Below, in pieces: positions 12,536-24,785 of a stretch of 64,000 bases of DNA. Each line of letters opens with the position of its first letter. Position 1 is the first letter of the stretch. The DNA is from Schistosoma mansoni (lineage: Eukaryota > Platyhelminthes > Trematoda > Strigeidida > Schistosomatidae). The stretch spans positions 16,312,571-16,376,570 of the forward strand of contig NC_031496.1 in assembly GCF_000237925.1 (NCBI RefSeq). The letters run 5' to 3'. Made by a program: the position numbers and the translations under genes. The notes under the pieces were generated by a model. The model searched no databases, was not told where the DNA came from, and saw only the letters and a list, made by a program, of their open reading frames with translations.

Positions 12536-15117
12536 CAACACTAAAAACTGCTGGATATCTCCCATAATTTCTATGTTAAACTGATTATTATAGGGAATGT
12601 ATAGTTGTGCTTAAATTTTCTGAACATCTTAAACGGCTTTCAACGAAAATGATCTCTAAGAATTAGTAATTTTGTGATGACATTCAGACACTAGCCATAG
12701 CGAAAAATGCAATAAACGCAGTAAAGTAATATCTCATCTGAATGGTATTTTTATCCTAGGAATATGGTTTTCGACAATTCAACCAACACCTGTTCAATCA
12801 TTACGCCAGAAATTAGGCACCAAAGTCTAGAGTAATCGGTAACTAATACCGTAATTAATAACGTAGGGGTAGCTGGTTTGAAATATGAGATGGAACCATA
12901 CAACAATTTGATGCATATTTGGTTAGAGATCTATCATTAATTATCTCATAGCATTCATTGTTGTTATTACAATAGTAAGAATATTAATAATAATAAATTT
13001 ATTACCAGAGTTCTAATAAATAATCTAAATAGAGAAAACCTTTCTATGCTGTATACTATTATTGCAAAAGTGATAACACTGAAGATCATAAATTTTAAAG
13101 GGAAATCAATGTAATATGACGAACTTTCAAGTACTATTTGTTTAATTTTGAACTGTGTGGAAACTTCAGGAAAAAAACAAACTCAATAGTCTGAAACGAT
13201 ATGAATAGTTTCTATTGATATTATACACGTAATTAGTTAGTATAACTTTCGAGAACGATGAAATCTACGCTAGTTGTCTTTTTTTATTTTTTGGTGCGAA
13301 TCATTCAACATTTTCATCTTTTTTTCCTTCTGTTACTTATTGCAATATGAGTTTTTGTTTTAACTACCTTCGCAAAGTACCATCTATATTACGTAGCAGT
13401 GTTGGTCAGTGACTAAGTAGTTGAGGCATTTGACGGTTGAAGACTAGATAACATGTTGAAAGTTCACTTCATCAACTTCTGTTTGAACAGCCTGATAATA
13501 ATAACATTCATACTCAAAAACTGTGAGACAAAGTTGATTATATGAACCTGTTATTCAATACGTAAGCCACGTACGGTAGTATAATGTCTTGATATTTTAT
13601 TGTATTAAATCAGTCTATATTTAAACATTAATAATCAAAGGAACAAAATTATCTAAGAATGTACAAATATCAGACAAGATAAAAACGTCTGAACTTTGGA
13701 TTGAACAATATTGTCATACGCTTTTACCAAAGTATTGAATTACAATCTCTGGATGAATATGGAATAAAGAAAAATCGCTCAACTATTTGAGTTAAATGCT
13801 GGTTTCGATATAAAGGGGTTTAGTTAACATAAAATGTGACAAGAAAAACATACACAACATACGAGAATTTGATGTATGTTAAACTTTATTAAAATTACAT
13901 ATATTATTCGTTTAGTCATCTGACAATCACATGTAATAGATTACTATGATAAGATTTATTAGTATAGGCAATAGTTATACTGTATTGACTTTTCACTCAA
14001 AATTACTGCTAATAACCACGTTATTAATTATGAGAGATGATATCAATATCGGACCGCTCGACAGTAAAAATTGAGCTTTTATTCAGTCTGGAAAATGAAC
14101 ATGTAAAATGATTTGAAGGTTGTTTTAATGATGAACAGATATGAACTTGAGAAATATTAAGGAACAGAAAGCGCCTGACATCCGTTGTGTCCTAGTTTAG
14201 AACTATAAGTGAGATCAAAAGCAGAATAATCAGGTCTTACGTCAAGTGTGAGAGAGCTGACTCCTCAATCCGTCGGAATTTAGTGATTGGTATTTTAAAA
14301 TCCATCAAATTGGCAACATAACGTGCTCTGTGGACGATATCTTCGGTAAATTACTGTACAACACTTGGCCAAGTTAATATCAAGAAGCATGAAGATCATA
14401 GGTAAGACGTCTTGTGAGGTCATGACTGTTGTAATCAGATGGATAAATGAAACCTGTTTGATCATCAGGACAATAACTAAGTGGTGTAGTTTTGGAAATT
14501 ACCAAAGGACTAAGTAAATTTCGGATAGTAACTCGAATCGTGTTACCTAGTTTTCAATATTGATTAGGCTCGCAATACTCACCCATTTGATATTGGACAT
14601 CTAGAGATTTTAGAGGAAAACCTGTACATTGTTATTGCAAATACAGCCCAAAAGAATAATGAAATATTTGATCATCAATAACATGATAATTTGATGTATA
14701 TACAGTATGGCTATCAAATATACTATATCGACGACAGTAAATGAAGTTAAATTAATTATTCAGCTAATTTGTGAATTAACAATGAATAAGAAGTTTTCTA
14801 TATTTACTGAGCCAGTAGAAACATTAGTAGGTAGTACCTTCAAGTCAACTGTTTAAACTCGACATACATAAAGATTTTATTTGTCATAGCTTAAAATTTA
14901 TTTGAACGAATTATACACGTTTATACTTGAGCTTCCTGATGTTTTTTGATAATAGAGTTACATTTATTTTCGTCCACGTCTTGTAAATGTATCAATGAAA
15001 ATGGATATAATAATAAAATGGAATTTTATTTAAATCTAGTCACTTCTTAGACGGTAAAAAGACTACATAAGTGGATAAATTAGTAGGAAAAAACTAATAT
15101 ACATTCTAACTCATTTT

Positions 15118-15290
15118 TGTATTGGTTTTTCGAATCTTTCAATTGATCAGTCTCTTATTGGCATGTATGCATTATGTGCGGATTGCCTTGAGATTGCCGT
15201 AAGTCACAAGCATTACAAGCAAAGATGATGGTGGCTAGCAGTGGAATCCAGTACGCGCGTTTCGTCCTATTTGGGACTCGTCTTAGAAAT
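15118..15290 (-). mobile_element. Sm-alpha-type SINE, hammerhead part and tail (family A)
   Basis: The minus strand gives GAGTCCCAAATAGGACGAAA, then CGCGCGTACTGGATTCCACT and GCTAGCCACCATCATC, then the tail (GGCAATCTCAAGGCAATCCG, TGATCAATTGAAAG). The 5' CTGANGA box is damaged. Confidence 0.75.
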
Positions 15291-15344
15291 AATGTTTACT
15301 CCAAGACTAGAGTGATATTTTCATTTCTCTAGGTAATCTAATAT

Positions 15345-15495
15345 CCTACAAGCAGTTGGTGATATCTGCATCGAGAGAACAGTACTGGGTTCGAGTCCCA
15401 GAGTGAACATCAACTCTGGGATGCAAGTACATCCAGCTGACGAGTCCCAAATAAAACGAAAACGCGTCTTAGATTTCACTGCTAGCCACCATCAT
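15345..15495 (+). mobile_element. Sm-alpha-type SINE with hammerhead (family A)
   Basis: Perfect B box GGTTCGAGTCC at 15388-15398. Hammerhead box CTGACGA at 15437-15443, GAAA present, stem II weakened (GTCC/AAAC). Ends CACTGCTAGCCACCATCATC. Head to head with the minus copy at 15118-15290. Confidence 0.78.
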
Positions 15496-15689
15496 CTTAG
15501 CATATATTCTGTTTATTTTTATTCATCAAATGTCTAGTCATGCACCCAATTTGGGAAAAATAATGAGTAAGAAGTTTAACTTGGGAGTGTAACTCATTAT
15601 TTCAGCCGCTGAAAGTAGAGGACTTTATTTATGCAGTAGATAAAGTTTTTAGCTTAAATTATGAAAATTTGTACAACCGACATATTGGG

Positions 15690-15990
15690 GACTTAGTTGT
15701 GCGGGTATGTGCGGACTTTCTGACTCATTAGTTGAAGACGTTAGATGACATGATTAAAAATCGGTTTCAATGAAACATATACTCACGTTTTGTTTCAAAA
15801 CACTTATAATATTCATTCCGCAAACCTATCCTTCCTTTTCGAGTGATATTTTTCATACATGATTTTTATCACTATGACTACTGCTACTATGGCATTTATC
15901 TTGACAATTTTATCACATTGTATTGATTTATTGTGTCTACTTCAGTCGTGAACAAATGTGCTAGATTCTACATTATTTATGGTTGACTAA
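15690..15990 (+). mobile_element. LINE 3' end, second non-LTR family
   Basis: Contains a decayed frame with a segment like TLSDMxxNR.Q (near 15745), the C-terminal signature of a schistosome endonuclease-RT family. A 3' UTR with T/A-rich runs follows, then a TGACTAACTGA-like end. No intact coding capacity. Confidence 0.5.
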
Positions 15991-16216
15991 CTGACCGCGG
16001 ACATTATGAATTTACGATAATTAACAAAAATCATTTTGAAGATGAAACAAAGTAGTATGAAGAAGATTAGTTAGAAGATGAATTAAATTTAGTCAATATT
16101 CAGTAACCAAAGAAAACATACTAACTCCTCGATAAGAAAGAAACAAACAATTGGATATTTGGGAACATTCGATTAAATGAGTGTAAAAAAAACCAGCAGA
16201 AGAAAGCAAAACTTAC

Positions 16217-16398
16217 TTTGATGGAGCAATATTCTCTTCAATGATTGTATTCTCTTCATCGCCTTCTGTTTGACCACTATCACGACTACGTTGTCTACGT
16301 AAAATAATGTCCACATAACCAGATATAAGCTGTGCGATTTGTTCACCTTCAGTTGTTTGCATAATATAATTTCCATCCGGACTATACTGACCAAAATC
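16217..16398 (-). CDS. tln: Talin coding exon 10 (end of F3, start of linker)
   Basis: 182 nt. DFGQYSPDGNYIMQTTEGEQ is followed by IAQLISGYVDIILRRQRSRD and an acidic tail (EGDEENTIIEENIAPSK). The final F3 helix (EGEQIAQLI.GYVDIIL) is almost the human one. The 5' 49 bases of this exon, with flanking intron, reappear in inverted orientation at 29862-30596 beside an assembly gap. Ends in phase 2. Confidence 0.97.
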
Positions 16399-16884
16399 CT
16401 TCAAGAAAAAAACGTCCACATAAGTTAACAGATTTATTTGGATAATAGATCAAGTATTAAATCACAGTGGAGTTTTATTAGGGAATTATGAGGATATAAA
16501 TGTTACTTGGTAATAGTAGTCAGTCAGAATACCTCCTCAGTAACCCTCAAGAAGGTTTGATTCTCTACAGATTTCAAGTTGCAGTAGTTATTAGGACAAT
16601 TGTACATGTTAATTCAAAGGTTTTAAAGACATAGAGCGCACATAGAGCAATAACAGTGATATAATGAATCTTATATACACATAGATATATAGGATTTTTT
16701 CTACATCTGGTTATCAATTTGTATATGGACTGGAAAATTAAGATGTGAATAGATTTAAAGGTCACTATTTCGATCATTAGCTTCGCTTCACTTTAGATGA
16801 ACATAGCATCTAAAATCATAAAACTTAGAAAACGTGACCAGTCGAGATAATCAAATTGGAAATAAAGTTATTCAATGAATCACT

Positions 16885-17085
16885 CCATATTGTCAGGTGA
16901 CCGGAATTAAAATCATAGCCCGTTAAATTTTAGGTCACTGGTCTACCAAAAGTATCTCATTCGCTGCGAAAATCATAGATCAAAGGTTCGACGCCACGTA
17001 AATAAATGAGGTTGTGGGTCACTACCACTTCTGAGATGCATGGTCTTATAATGACAAAAATCTTCTTTACTTTATGGTTTCCAGT
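16885..17085 (+). mobile_element. Family B SINE, decayed (source of duplicated block end)
   Basis: GTCACTGGTCTACC promoter head, GGTTCGACGCC B box at about 16985, CACTTCTGAGATGCATGG hammerhead remnant. Its 3' end coincides with the end of the 735-bp block copied at 29862. Confidence 0.5.
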
Positions 17086-17834
17086 AATTCCACTATTTTC
17101 ATCGGTTTATACTGGGAAATAACTGTGAAAACTTTATTGATTAATCATAAGCTACCATACGGTAATCCAAAAACTGACATTCGATGTTTAAAATAGCTTA
17201 CAACAAGCTAAATTAGTACATATTTCTCCAAATAAGCCACCTAGATTGTCTCAAAAGGTTAGAAATTCAGATTTCTCTTCACTGAGATATTACTAATATT
17301 TCATTATTTTTATTATAAATTGGTATTCAGTTGTCTTAGGTAACCGTAATTTTTTTAAAATAAAATCAACAACTATGTTCGTTTATTAATCAGTAATATT
17401 AATCATTCCCATAGAAGTAATATGCATGTGTTTTCAATGACGTACACATTTAGACATGTCACTTAAATCTAAACCATAACAACTACATATGTTCTATTTA
17501 CTAGTAAAATGTTTGCCAGCAAAAAAACCTTCACTAGAATAACAAGTGAATATTAATAAATAAATACCTAGGTTAATAAAAATATTACCAATTATAAAAG
17601 TAAACAATAAGTGTACAGACAAATTATACAACAGTAGATTTGTATAGATTATAATAACATTGAATGGATATACAAAAAAATCGTTGTAACAAATCGAAAC
17701 CAATAACAACAATTATTCATAGTGTTACAGCAATAAAACAAAAAACAACGGCTAATCTCATTTAAACACACATTCTTATACTTTTAAAATATTTTAACCA
17801 CAAATAAATAGTTACATCATTATTGCACAAAATC

Positions 17835-17985
17835 TAGAGGTTAAAAACTAGCCACTAGACCTAAAGGTTTTCGGTTCGATTCCTGATTAGAATGTAGGTT
17901 TGTGTTACTGAGAAGTTCTATACAAGGATGAGACTGTTGTTCAGTGCTTCCTGATTATCAATGGTTTCTTAACTTAGGTGAGTTT
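17835..17985 (+). mobile_element. Family B SINE, decayed
   Basis: CTAGAGGTTAAAAACTAGCC, B box CGGTTCGATTCC, GTTACTGAGAAGTTCTATAC, TTCAGTGCTTCCTG. Confidence 0.55.
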
Positions 17986-18301
17986 GTGATCTTAATAACA
18001 TTCAACAGTCTTCACAAACCCTTTATACTGAGAATCATATTTGTCATCTGATAGTGAACATTTCTAATACAAGCTGAACACTTTGAAGATGCTGTGCTCT
18101 TTGAGTTGAATGGTTTAGTCACTGATTTTTCACTGTCTTCTGAGAAATATTTGTCCGAAAATACTTCAGAAAGAAAAGAACAACGACGACTAAACAATCT
18201 ATGTCAGGGAAGAGAACACTCCCATGATCAATACAAACACCAGAATTATAAACGCGTAAGTTGTTGTTAAGTAATAATTGGATTACCTCACTGTTCTTTG
18301 A

Positions 18302-18303
<2 letters not shown>

Positions 18304-18338
<35 letters not shown>
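18304..18338. repeat. (AT)n microsatellite
   Basis: Uninterrupted AT dinucleotides; a second tract of the same length lies at 18722-18757. Confidence 0.95.
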
Positions 18339-18339
<1 letters not shown>

Positions 18340-18717
18340 CGAAAGAAATTACTGGTGTTAGAATAAAATAAATGTCATCGGATGAGGATACCTCAGACAG
18401 TCAAACTTTAGCATTGACTATGACTCACTGACTGTCTGTTTGCGCTAGACAAATAAAATCAAAACGTAAACATATCAACTATGTCGAACAATCGAGACAA
18501 TCATCTTAACAATCAGTTTCGTGACCTACTCGTCCATAAACTATCATTATATTCCTCAAAGTATTGAGGGGTAGGTTAAGCAAATAATAAATTTTTGGTA
18601 AGAAAAGAGATTCAGGAAAATATAAACAAATTAATGTTCGAAAAAGAACAAAAACAGTATTTTTAAAGTGAACAGTTAGAAAAGAAATAGATTAAAGAAT
18701 CTACACTGTTACTGTAT

Positions 18718-18759
<42 letters not shown>

Positions 18760-19919
18760 CTGGTTGAAAAGTATGCGAGCAACAATAACCGGCAAGTGAC
18801 TTTTGGTTAATATCAAGAAAGATGAGTAATCAGTGTCTATAAAACCAGTCAACAATTAGTCTAACAAAGTTTAGTCAATGTCCGAGAATATACATTCGAG
18901 TAACGTTGTGTGTAGATAAATTTTCCAGAGTTTTTTCTGTAAAAAGATCGTAAGATAATGTGTCTATTTTCTAATCTGTTTTTTGTGCAAATAGCTATAC
19001 CCACTCCTGGGTTGGTATTTTGATGTGTATATTTGAGGATACTTTGCACGTTGTTGTTAATAATTTTTAATCTGTCAGTTTAGATTTTACAAATGTAAAG
19101 TGCTAAGATTCTAAAACTGACGAAGCAAAAATTGACGAATTTCTAGTTGACTGTAAATGTTTTCCAACTTATTTACATTAATTTCTCTAATGTTAATAGA
19201 AACATAATCAATTGGTCACCATAGATAAACTTGATTAAATTGTAACAATGTGTAGTGATTGACATTACTGTATCGAAACTTGGAATGGGCCATAAATGAT
19301 ATCAGTATAAAATTACAGTGGAAAATTGTAGATTTTTGTACCATGAAATAATATTCTGACTGTAGACATACTTTCTTTTTACCTGTCTCGATCTATCTGA
19401 ATGGCTTAAAATAATAAACAATGTGAAACTAATGTAACTTAATAAGTGACCTTGAAGTACGTCGACGCCCAAGTCAAGGGAAATATACAAATAACAAGTC
19501 TTTGCCATTTCATCAAAGCGTTTCTTTTTTCACTTGAAAGTATGACCTCAGGGAAATACAAATCATACAATACTGCTAGTATTATGGTGAAGATTTTAAT
19601 TAAACCTTTTATTTAATAAATTTTAAAATGATATGCGTGATATGCGATTTCAGTCTTCCTATTTGCAGTCTATTGTTTTATTGTGATCGAATTCTACCAG
19701 TATTGGTAAGAAACTGAATCTACAAATATAAGTCAGAAATCTTTCCACAGAAAACCAATATCAAAATAATATATGTATATGTGGGGAAGGAAAGAAAACT
19801 CGTTTGATAAAATTGATTATGGAAACTCAGAGCACCAAACCTTGCTGACGACAGACATTTTTCAAATGGTTTACACTTACAAATGAATGCTGTCCCAATC
19901 TTGTATAATGGACTGAAAT

Positions 19920-20315
19920 GTGGTTCCAACTATGAAGTCATCGATTATTGGACTAAGCTGTGTTGATAGATCCAAACTACTAGGTTGGGGTAGGCCGGGT
20001 TATCATAATCAATGGTTGGAGACATTAAGTGACAGCTCTAAATCGGTCATAATAGCGTAAATGCACTCACACGTTGTACCCTCTTAGGTTTAGTTTTAAA
20101 GTTATCTTAAACTTCTTTCCATGAATTCACTCCCTCTTATCAAACTATATTGTCTACGCCTAATGTTTTCTACTACGACCCACATTTACTACTTCTATTA
20201 ATTTGATGTTTGTCTTGATAATCTCTTTTTATCGTACTGGTGTTGTGTGACGAATTGAACCAATCCGCATATATGTCAAGTTCTATGCTGCGTATGAATG
20301 ACTGACTGAATAAAT
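19920..20315 (+). mobile_element. LINE 3' end, second non-LTR family
   Basis: Carries an AATGGTTGGAGACATTAAGT-like segment (protein QWLETLSD) followed by a 3' UTR ending with repeated TGAC (GAATGACTGACTGA). Same family as 15690-15990 and 28896-29190. Decayed. Confidence 0.6.
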
Positions 20316-20644
20316 AATCCATACACCGTATTCAGGGATAACATATTCATTAAAAAAATATCCAATGAACTAATTAATCATGATAGATTGTTCCATAACT
20401 AATTATCATTAAAAATTGTACGGGTAAGTAAGAGGGGCAAGAAAAATAGAATTATTAATTAGTGTAAACAATCAAAATAGACACTTTGGAAGTATAAAAT
20501 GTATTCAAGTTTGACAGACAAAAATATATGTAGGATATAATAGGACATAGTGAACTTCATAGAACCAACAAAATCCATGGAAAAAAGCCTTCAAACAATG
20601 CCTAAATGTTAAATCAAATATAATCTATCAGGAAGTTGATGAAA

Positions 20645-20710
20645 TGTTATTGGCAATAAAATCCTGGACGCGTGTCTCATCCCACTTGGGACTCATCAGC
20701 TGAATGAACT
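20645..20710 (-). ncRNA. Hammerhead remnant of family A SINE
   Basis: The minus strand reads CAGCTGATGAGTCCCAAGTG, then GGATGAGACACGCGTCCAGG. The CTGATGA box, stem II and GTC cleavage triplet are present; GAAA is GAGA. No SINE promoter remains. Confidence 0.65.
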
Positions 20711-20904
20711 TGCCAAAACAGACATTGAAATTTAGTCAAGAGTACCAAAAACGGGACAACATAAACAATTACAAAATAAATCAATCTGTCCAGAAGATGA
20801 TAAAAAAGGAAATCGATGAACTTTAGGATAAGCCAAAAACACTACAACAAAAAGAACGGTACTCATCAATAATTACGTTTAGATATGCATAAATGTAAAC
20901 ATAC

Positions 20905-21060
20905 CAGAGTGAAAAGATTTGCAGTAGCGGCCCATCGACGTATACGTGTTAATGACCACGTTTCTATAATTTCTTTGGTTTTTTCATCTACACGCATGAC
21001 ACTTTCTTTACTTACTCCAAACAATCGCGGTACTAGTTTATTACGACCTTTCAGTTTTTC
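20905..21060 (-). CDS. tln: Talin coding exon 9 (F3/PTB, integrin-binding)
   Basis: 156 nt, 52 codons. Contains EKLKGRNKLVPRLFGVSKES, VMRVDEKTKEI, and WSLTRIRRWAATANLFTL. In the family, the NKLVPRL loop contacts the membrane-proximal integrin beta helix, and the arginine-tryptophan pair of RRWAA (human R358/W359) contacts the NPxY region; both are kept. Phase 0 on both sides. Confidence 0.97.
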
Positions 21061-21409
21061 CTGAAAAAACAGAAAACCATGTAAAATTACAAAAATGACG
21101 TTCAGATGAAAACATATAAACAAAATTTTTATGGTCATTTTTACGGTATATTTCTTAAAATAATGCACTAATATGTTTAGAAATATTTCGACGAATGGTT
21201 TAAACATTTAATTTTCAACCGTAAGTTCAAACTTCATGTCATCTACTTCAGTCTAGCTAACCATATCATTTGTACTACTTGCATACATGTATGACTCAAA
21301 GCCTAGTAATTAAAACGTGTAATTAAATAGTAGACTAAGAAATATATAATTGAAACAATTTTATTTTACAAATTACATCTGAATTATTTGACGCAATTAG
21401 CCACCAACT

Positions 21410-22340
21410 CCACCTGTAGTTCTTCTAGATTTACTACTGGTCCCAAGCCAATACAAAGGATGAGGGTTGGGCATGGGATCAGCAACCCCATCTCGTACAA
21501 AAAAACCTTTTAAGGAAAAACGCTAACCAGAATAAGCAAATTAAACCATTTAAATTCCTCCCTCCAAGTTGAAGGAACACTTCTCAGAAGAATTACGACG
21601 CCTCGTGGTGAAAGCCCAGATTCTTCGAAGTTACGAGGCCGATGTACCTTCCAACAATCAGAGCAACAATTTTTATAGGTCAATGGAATGTTCGGACAAC
21701 GTGGGAGAGCGGAAGGAACAGGCGAATAGCTGAGAAAATGTGGAGATACAACTTGGCAGTACTAAGAATCAACGAAACCCATTGGACCCAAGCTGGACAG
21801 AAAAGATTAGATTTGGGAGAGATGCTGCTGTACTCTGGTCACGAAGAAAATGCTCCGCACACTCAGGGAGTTCCTCTGGTGCTGCCCAAAAAAGCATGTA
21901 AAGCACTTATAAGTTGAAGAACAACTCGAAAAGGATCAAAGAAGCACTAACTTCAACGTGTCAGGAGGTGCTTGGTCGTAACAAGCATCATCATAAGGAA
22001 TGGATCTCTATCGAAACAACATTGAAGAAAGGAAGAACAAGAAGGCAGCAATCAACAACAGCCGAACAAGAACAGAGAAAGTCAAAGCACAAGCTAAATA
22101 CACAGGAGCAAACAAGCAAGTAAACAAGAGCATTAGAGCTGACAAGCAGAAATACATGAAAGACCTAGTAACGATAGCGAAAAAAGCTGCAAGAGAAGGA
22201 ATTACCAAACAAATAAATGACACAACGAAGAAACTGGAATTTTAATATAGGGAACCGGAGATATCGGTCAAGGACAAGGAAGGAAAGCCAATCACTGAGA
22301 TATTAAAAAGTGGTACTCAATTAAGCTGTCAAAATTAAAG
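21410..22340 (+). mobile_element. SR2-like RTE LINE with internal deletion
   Basis: A GC-richer 5' UTR (21410-21640, with a GGGTTGGGCATGGGATCAGC-type motif) precedes an apurinic endonuclease start: IGQWNVRTTWESGRNRRIAE, LAVLRINETHWTQAGQKRL, LYSGHEENAPHTQGV. NETHW holds the catalytic Glu of APE-type endonucleases. At about 21915 the sequence jumps to the pre-RT linker (IKEALTSTCQEVLG, HHHKEWISIET, SIRADKQKYMKDL). Roughly 250-300 residues of endonuclease are therefore missing, and no RT follows. It is a dead, internally deleted copy, antisense to talin. Confidence 0.85.
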
Positions 22341-22439
22341 GAAATGTGCTTGAAAGAAAATGCCGGAGAAATAAGGAAAAAACGTTAATAAAAGTAAAAT
22401 AATCTAGGTTACAAATGGGAACCAAAATCCTATCGCAGT

Positions 22440-22585
22440 TAAAAATCATGGGTCAATTGAAGCTAGACCACCATCGAAAACCTGGAAGCACTGGACGGCC
22501 GTTTCGTCCTCTTTTGGGACTCCTCAGCAGTGCGCATCCACGATCCCGCACTCGCGAGATTCGAACCCAGGGCCTATCTGTCTTC
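22440..22585 (-). mobile_element. Family B SINE with intact hammerhead core
   Basis: Read on the minus strand: B box GGTTCGAATCTCGCGAGTGC, GGATCGTGGATGCGCACTGC, hammerhead, then the tail TCGATGGTGGTCTAGCTTCA ending in TTGACCC. The A-box side is truncated. Confidence 0.8.
22488..22533 (-). ncRNA. Hammerhead ribozyme with intact core
   Basis: Minus strand: stem I GCACTG (22528-22533) pairs with CAGTGC (22488-22493). Between them are CTGAGGA, stem II GTCC...GGAC, GAAA, then a short stem III (CGGCCG) and the GTC cleavage triplet. All catalytic boxes of a type I hammerhead are present, so it may be active in RNA. Confidence 0.8.
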
Positions 22586-22966
22586 TTATAAATATGCCTA
22601 CTAAAAAGCATTTTCAAATGTTTATTTCTCAACTAGTGTCTAATAGGCTTAATCAAAACAGATAAAGAGGGGAAGGTGAAAAGATCTTATACGGCGGTAG
22701 ATCATTTTTATGATTTACTAAGATGACAAAATAAACATGTCGAAAGAAAACAGTAAACATTATCACTATTATTATTATTATCAATAGCAATATTTATCTT
22801 AGTGTTTTAAGAGACAAACAATTAACTTTTCAAAATCATTGTTATAGTTCGAGTCCAATTTTACCTCAGCTTATAAAATTCTTCTAGAATTAGCTTAATG
22901 AAAAACTTTTAGATAAAAGCGTACACAGAGCAGATATTACAACAGACTATAAGACCGAACAAAATC

Positions 22967-22969
<3 letters not shown>

Positions 22970-23005
<36 letters not shown>
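22970..23005. repeat. (AT)n microsatellite
   Basis: Uninterrupted AT dinucleotides. Confidence 0.95.
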
Positions 23006-23007
<2 letters not shown>

Positions 23008-24594
23008 AATTACTTTCCTTACTATACCAACTCACTAACTAATTAAAATATGTAATTCGCCACAGTTTAATCAAAGTAGCAAAGTATACTAGTAGTGTAA
23101 CATAATATGATAAAACATATACGCATACCAGAACATAAATGACCACAACAGATAATTATATTACCAAATTGTTTCTAAGGATACAGATCATGTAGAAGTA
23201 ATCACATTATTTTAGAATGTTGTACAAGTAACATTGATTCCAGTACATAAATAATTAATTTTATGATTAAATTAAAATTTTATAGTTTGTGTATATTTGA
23301 TCATTGCCGCCTTTGAAGTAAACTACTCAATAATGTAACCACATACGCTATTAAGTTGATTGAATAACACGTACACATGTTTCCCAATATATGTATTTAT
23401 GATGTCAGCTGATGTAAGAGGCAGCGTGAAGGATATCTCAGTGTTTAAATAATAAGCTTAGAGAGATTAAATACATCAGATTCAGATGAGAAATTTTGTT
23501 ATATGAATTGACGCTAGATTAGTATGAAAAACACTACGAATTGATATATTTGAATAAATAGATCACTTCACTTAACATGGGGCTTCATCAATCTTAATAG
23601 TTTAATATATAAGACCGAAACCCGTTTGACTTTGATAAAATCACCACTTATGGCTTTTATGTTTAACATTATGGGAACTCTTGAAACACTTCATACACAG
23701 TTATTAATCGCTTTTAGAGTTGAAACATTTTAAAAACAGAAACAAATTAGTTAGAATAGAAAAATTAAGTAAAATTGACATTCTAAGCAAGGATTGTACA
23801 ACTGATTTCCTCGTGCATTTCAGTATTCAAATGCATGCCAATGTACTCGGTTTCTAGGCAAACCTTACTTGTGAAGACTAGCGGTATTATAAGGGCGAAG
23901 TGGAGCAAAGTATAAATAGGGGTTGATCCTATATTTCTCGCTTACATGCTAGCCATCAAGCATCATAATATGACTATTCAACAGGAATTTTATGACAAAA
24001 CCTATTTATTTTATCTGAAGACTGAACAAGTGTATTACAAATAACGTAGTCGAAAAACCACTGAAATATCACAAGAGATGGCATGCAATGTGGTTTGATT
24101 TCAAAAAAGAAAAAAACAATGAACCAATGGTTTGTTACTGTTAGTTCTTGTGCTTCTATTTTAGCGTCAAATTAGTGATAATATTTGCAACTTACTACTA
24201 ACTATTATTATGAAGCTTCATTCCAGAAGGACTTTACTTAATCGCTGATAGGTATAACTGAACTTGTGGAATTAGTCATCATATTCCATTAAAAAATACT
24301 ATGTGCTAACACCCAAGTTAATAAATAAACAATCAGTTGTTTAAGATAATAATGATAGGTAATCATCAATTGTTGAATAACTTAACAGATAATTTGCTAA
24401 TCAATGAATTGCATCTCTCAAATGTTTTCACTTATTCTTGTGTCTAAATGATCTCTCCTTCTATGTGAAAGATTTGTATCTTTCTAATATTTTTGAGTGC
24501 AAGACGATATGTAATGTAATTTACTTATGAAATACGACCATATTTATTGTAATTATAGGATTGTGGAGATTGTTAGGTTTCATTGAAATCACGA

Positions 24595-24785
24595 ATCGAT
24601 CAATACTAGGACGCCAACATGGACTTATTACGGTCAGATATTAACACGGCTTAATGCCGGCTCAGTAGTCTAGAGGTTAATAGTTCACGTGCACGAGGTC
24701 GTGGGTGCACACTGCTGAGGAGTCCTATACTGACATTAAATGAACGTTCGGTGATCCCAGGTTTTTAGTGATGGTCTACTGTCGA
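24595..24785 (+). mobile_element. Family B SINE
   Basis: ATTAACACGGCTTAATGCCG, GCTCAGTAGTCTAGAGGTTA (A box), GGTCGTGGGTGCACACTGCT with CTGAGGA and GTCC, then ATCCCAGG and TGATGGTCTAC. The GAAA box is lost and the B box deleted. Confidence 0.65.

Larger units (their letters stand above)
12132..16216. other. Talin intron 10
   Basis: Holds hammerhead SINEs at 12366-12535, 15118-15290 and 15345-15495, and a LINE 3' end at 15690-15990. From 12540 to 15117 I see nothing recognisable. Confidence 0.6.
16399..20904. other. Talin intron 9
   Basis: Holds degraded SINEs (16885-17085, 17835-17985), (AT)n tracts (18304-18338, 18722-18757), a LINE 3' end (19920-20315) and a hammerhead remnant (20645-20710). 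Nothing recognised in 18760-19919. Confidence 0.6.

Noticed and set aside
23860-23990. TATAAATA-containing GC-richer stretch considered as a promoter or LTR
   Set aside because: No paired copy, downstream gene or other supporting signal.
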